From positions 1 through 10,400 of the forward strand of contig JAWWBN010000132.1 of the NCBI GenBank assembly GCA_033720955.1: a DNA stretch of 10,400 nucleotides, in the 5' to 3' direction. Source of the DNA: JAWWBN01 sp033720955. GTDB lineage: Bacteria; Acidobacteriota; Thermoanaerobaculia; Multivoradales; JAHEKO01. The position numbers and the translations under genes were made by a program. Below are positions 8,912 through 10,400 of the stretch, one piece after another. The notes below the pieces were generated by a model. That model saw nothing but the letters and a program-made list of their open reading frames with translations, was not told the origin of the DNA and made no database searches. How positions within the stretch are numbered: the stretch's first letter is position 1; each line of letters opens with the position of its first letter.

Positions 8912-8949
8912 CGGGGGTCGCCCCCGCCGGCGCGCGGGCCCGGCGCGCC
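8912..8949. terminator. Two GC-rich hairpins downstream of the membrane-protein gene
   Basis: The gap between the membrane-protein stop and acnA holds CGGGGG-TCG-CCCCCG (8912-8926), a perfect 6-bp stem with a triloop, and GGCGCG (8929-8934) facing CGCGCC (8944-8949) over a 9-nt loop. There is no T-tract. Read on the minus strand they lie 41-78 nt after the membrane-protein stop and upstream of the acnA -10 element, so they could separate the two transcripts. In sequence this GC-rich, some hairpins are expected by chance. Confidence 0.35.
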
Positions 8950-8989
8950 CGGATCGGCGGCGGCGGCGGTCGGGACGGAGCGCGCCGCC

Positions 8990-9979
8990 CTACGCCGGGA
9001 GGGCGGCCTCCGGACCGGGGGGAGGCGGGGTAGGAGAGCCGGCCAGGAGGTCGAGCTCCGGCCCGAACTGGCGCAGGAACTCGAGGCTGAAGAGCCGCAA
9101 GAAGGTCAGCAACGGCAGCAGCAGGACCGTCCCCACGTACGGGATGGCCAGCAGGACGAAACCCACGCAGCAGGTCAGGAACCCGGCGAGGGCGATGGCG
9201 AGACCGGCCAGGATCCAGAGGATGAAGAGCAGCGCGAGGTAGCCCAGGAACTGCAGCGGATACGCCCTCAGGGTGGGCAGGAAGCGGCTCCATGCGACCG
9301 ACGCCTTGATGTCGTTCCGGTACATCACCGGCACCACGAAGTGCCTCAGGAGCACGTCCACCACCGCCGCGCCGACGGCCCAGAACGCCAACAGGGCCAC
9401 GATCGGCGCCACCAGAACCCAGCCGAAGTCGCGGTGCACCGCCAGGATGATGCCGACGGCGCCGATCACGACCCCGGCCAGGACCACGACCAGGAAGCCG
9501 ACCCGCCACAGGAAGAGCGAGTCGCCCAGGCGCCGGAACCGCTTCCAGGGCTCGACGATCTGCGCCCGGTTCCACACGACCCCGTCCAGGTAGATGAAGA
9601 TGCCCCGCGACGAGAGCCAGAGCATGAGCACCACGAGGGCGATCACCACCGGGATCAGGAACACCAGGCAGCCCGCGGCGAAGGGCAGCCAGTCGAACGC
9701 CCCGGCCACGGCATCCTCGACCGACTCGACCTGGGCGCTCTGGAAGGCGGCGGGGACGGCTGCGTCCTCCACCACCTCCTCGAGGATCGACGCGGAGTCG
9801 TCGTCGTCCCACGGGTTGCCGAGGTTCCAGCCGACGCCTCCGTTGTTGCCTCCCGCCAGTCCGGCGAGCCAGGCGGCGAAGCCGAGGACGATCCACTTCT
9901 CGAGCTTGAACGGGGCGAAGAGGATGCGGGCCATCCCGCGCCACGCTCTCTCGATGGGCTCCAAGAACTCGATCGTCAT
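8990..9979 (-). CDS. Hypothetical multi-pass inner-membrane protein
   Basis: A 329-aa protein with about six hydrophobic segments (approximately residues 29-43, 98-122, 157-181, 186-211, 243-267 and 270-292). An amphipathic N-terminus (IERAWRGMARILFAPFKLEKW) precedes the first, followed by a glycine/asparagine loop (GGNNGG, 43-48), an acidic cluster DDDD (58-61) and an acidic region to about residue 90. Between segments 2 and 3 is a loop with SRGIFIYLDGVVWNRAQI, and after segment 4 comes FVVPVMYRNDIKASVAW. These features resemble uncharacterised bacterial families related to the membrane domain of glycerophosphodiester phosphodiesterases and YIP1-like proteins, but I cannot assign a family or function firmly. 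The tail is Pro-rich (PTPPPPGPE). The ATG at 9979 has GGGAG about 10 nt upstream, a rather long spacing; Met16 is an alternative start. It is oriented with acnA, but 167 bp and hairpins separate them. Confidence 0.8.
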   Translation of the reverse strand: MTIEFLEPIERAWRGMARILFAPFKLEKWIVLGFAAWLAGLAGGNNGGVGWNLGNPWDDDDSASILEEVVEDAAVPAAFQSAQVESVEDAVAGAFDWLPFAAGCLVFLIPVVIALVVLMLWLSSRGIFIYLDGVVWNRAQIVEPWKRFRRLGDSLFLWRVGFLVVVLAGVVIGAVGIILAVHRDFGWVLVAPIVALLAFWAVGAAVVDVLLRHFVVPVMYRNDIKASVAWSRFLPTLRAYPLQFLGYLALLFILWILAGLAIALAGFLTCCVGFVLLAIPYVGTVLLLPLLTFLRLFSLEFLRQFGPELDLLAGSPTPPPPGPEAALPA

Positions 9980-9999
9980 CGGCTTGCCACTCCCAACTG

Positions 10000-10005
10000 A
10001 CCCTA
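10000..10005 (-). promoter_or_regulatory. Putative -10 element for the membrane-protein gene
   Basis: TAGGGT on the minus strand lies 20 nt before the ATG at 9979, with the GGGAG ribosome site in between. The spacing resembles that at acnA (22 nt) and at the gltA ATG (24 nt). The hexamer is a weak match and has no -35 partner. Confidence 0.3.
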
Positions 10006-10039
10006 CGCGACGGCGCCGAGAGTTGTTCCGGAGGAGCTC

Positions 10040-10081
10040 GGCAGGGTCGCGTGTTTCGCCGATCCTGCCACGAAACGCGCG
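10040..10081. other. Two overlapping, mutually exclusive inverted repeats
   Basis: Hairpin A pairs 10040-10049 (GGCAGGGTCG) with 10060-10069 (CGATCCTGCC), 10 bp including one G-T pair and a 10-nt loop. Hairpin B pairs 10048-10058 with 10071-10081 (core GTTTCG/CGAAAC), 11 bp including one G-T pair and a 12-nt loop. The left arm of B lies in the loop and left arm of A, so only one can form at a time. The element lies in the 139-bp gap between the retropepsin-like gene and the membrane-protein gene. The G-T pairs are wobbles only in a plus-strand RNA; in a minus-strand RNA each becomes an A-C mismatch. No T-tract follows on either strand. Confidence 0.5.
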
Positions 10082-10118
10082 CGGGGTGGCGCCCGGCGGC
10101 CCCCCGGCCCCTCGCCGC

Positions 10119-10400
10119 TCAGCCCACCACCAGCGCCATGTCGCGGAAGTTCAGCGCGTACCAGCGCCAGCGGAGGAAGGCGTCCACCCCCAGGTTGCAG
10201 TCGAGGTAGTTCTCGTGCTCCGGCACGATGGGCCGGGTGAGCACGTGGGCGTGGCGCAGGGTGAAGCCCGCCGCGGCCACCGTGAGGGCGGTCCGGCCCA
10301 GGCGGTAGGCGGGGACGGCGCGGTCGCCGCCTACCCCGCTCTTGGTGAAGGTCACCGGCCGGCCCGTCCGCTCGATCCGCTCCCGGTAGCGGCGGAAGAA
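10119..10400 (-). CDS. C-terminal part of a probable retropepsin-like aspartic protease (partial)
   Basis: The last 93 residues of a protein whose start lies beyond the right edge; the frame is open to base 10400 with no convincing start inside the window. The segment reads FFRRYRERIERTGRPV, then GVGGDRAVPAYRLGRTALTVAAAGF, then NYLDCNLGVDAFLRWRWYALNFRDMALVV and stops. The pattern of a glycine-rich turn, paired hydrophobic strands and a final 'D-x-NLG-x-D...F..y.l.F..M.l' is what the second half of single-domain bacterial retropepsin-like (clan AA) proteases looks like. The catalytic Asp (DTGA motif) would be in the missing N-terminal part, so activity cannot be judged. The usual 'DGNLG' is DCNLG here. 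It is a family-level inference from a short pattern. Confidence 0.5.
   Translation of the reverse strand, partial: FFRRYRERIERTGRPVTFTKSGVGGDRAVPAYRLGRTALTVAAAGFTLRHAHVLTRPIVPEHENYLDCNLGVDAFLRWRWYALNFRDMALVVG

Overview
The window is GC-rich (roughly 70%) bacterial chromosome with dense, ordinary housekeeping-type gene content. No rRNA or tRNA genes, CRISPR arrays, insertion sequences or phage genes are visible. The type II-like citrate synthase, AcnA-type aconitase, QueD/QueE pair, very high GC and a large secreted protease ending in a 'DGFESGDT' tail suggest a free-living aerobic bacterium. Acidobacteriota or a deep proteobacterial/myxobacterial lineage would fit, but that placement is only an inference.

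Left block (1-3528), all on the minus strand, read from high to low coordinates: an extended SDR-family NAD(P)-dependent epimerase/reductase (2557-3528); queD (2134-2508) and queE (1445-2137), which overlap by a GTGA and make two consecutive steps of 7-deazaguanine (queuosine precursor) synthesis; citrate synthase gltA (75-1385); and, overlapping its stop by ATGA, the first 26 codons of a probable membrane protein that runs off the left edge.

Middle: the only plus-strand gene (3642-5942), a secreted subtilase-fold peptidase. It has a signal peptide, a propeptide, a Glu in place of the usual catalytic His, a large Cys-rich insert and the C-terminal tail. It diverges from the epimerase across a 113-bp intergenic region and converges on aconitase across 93 bp that contain a strong hairpin.

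Right block (6036-10400), all minus strand: aconitase acnA (6036-8822), a six-segment hypothetical membrane protein (8990-9979), and the C-terminal part of a probable retropepsin-like aspartic protease entering from the right edge (10119-10400). No intergenic gap exceeds 170 bp.

The most notable signals are: (1) a repeated promoter layout, with TANNNT exactly 6 nt before a GTG start lacking a Shine-Dalgarno at the epimerase and queD genes, implying leaderless transcripts, and the same arrangement at gltA, where it creates a choice between two starts; (2) the His-to-Glu hybrid active site of the secreted peptidase; (3) two mutually exclusive 10-11 bp hairpins at 10040-10081. I did not find a convincing wholly new multi-gene system.
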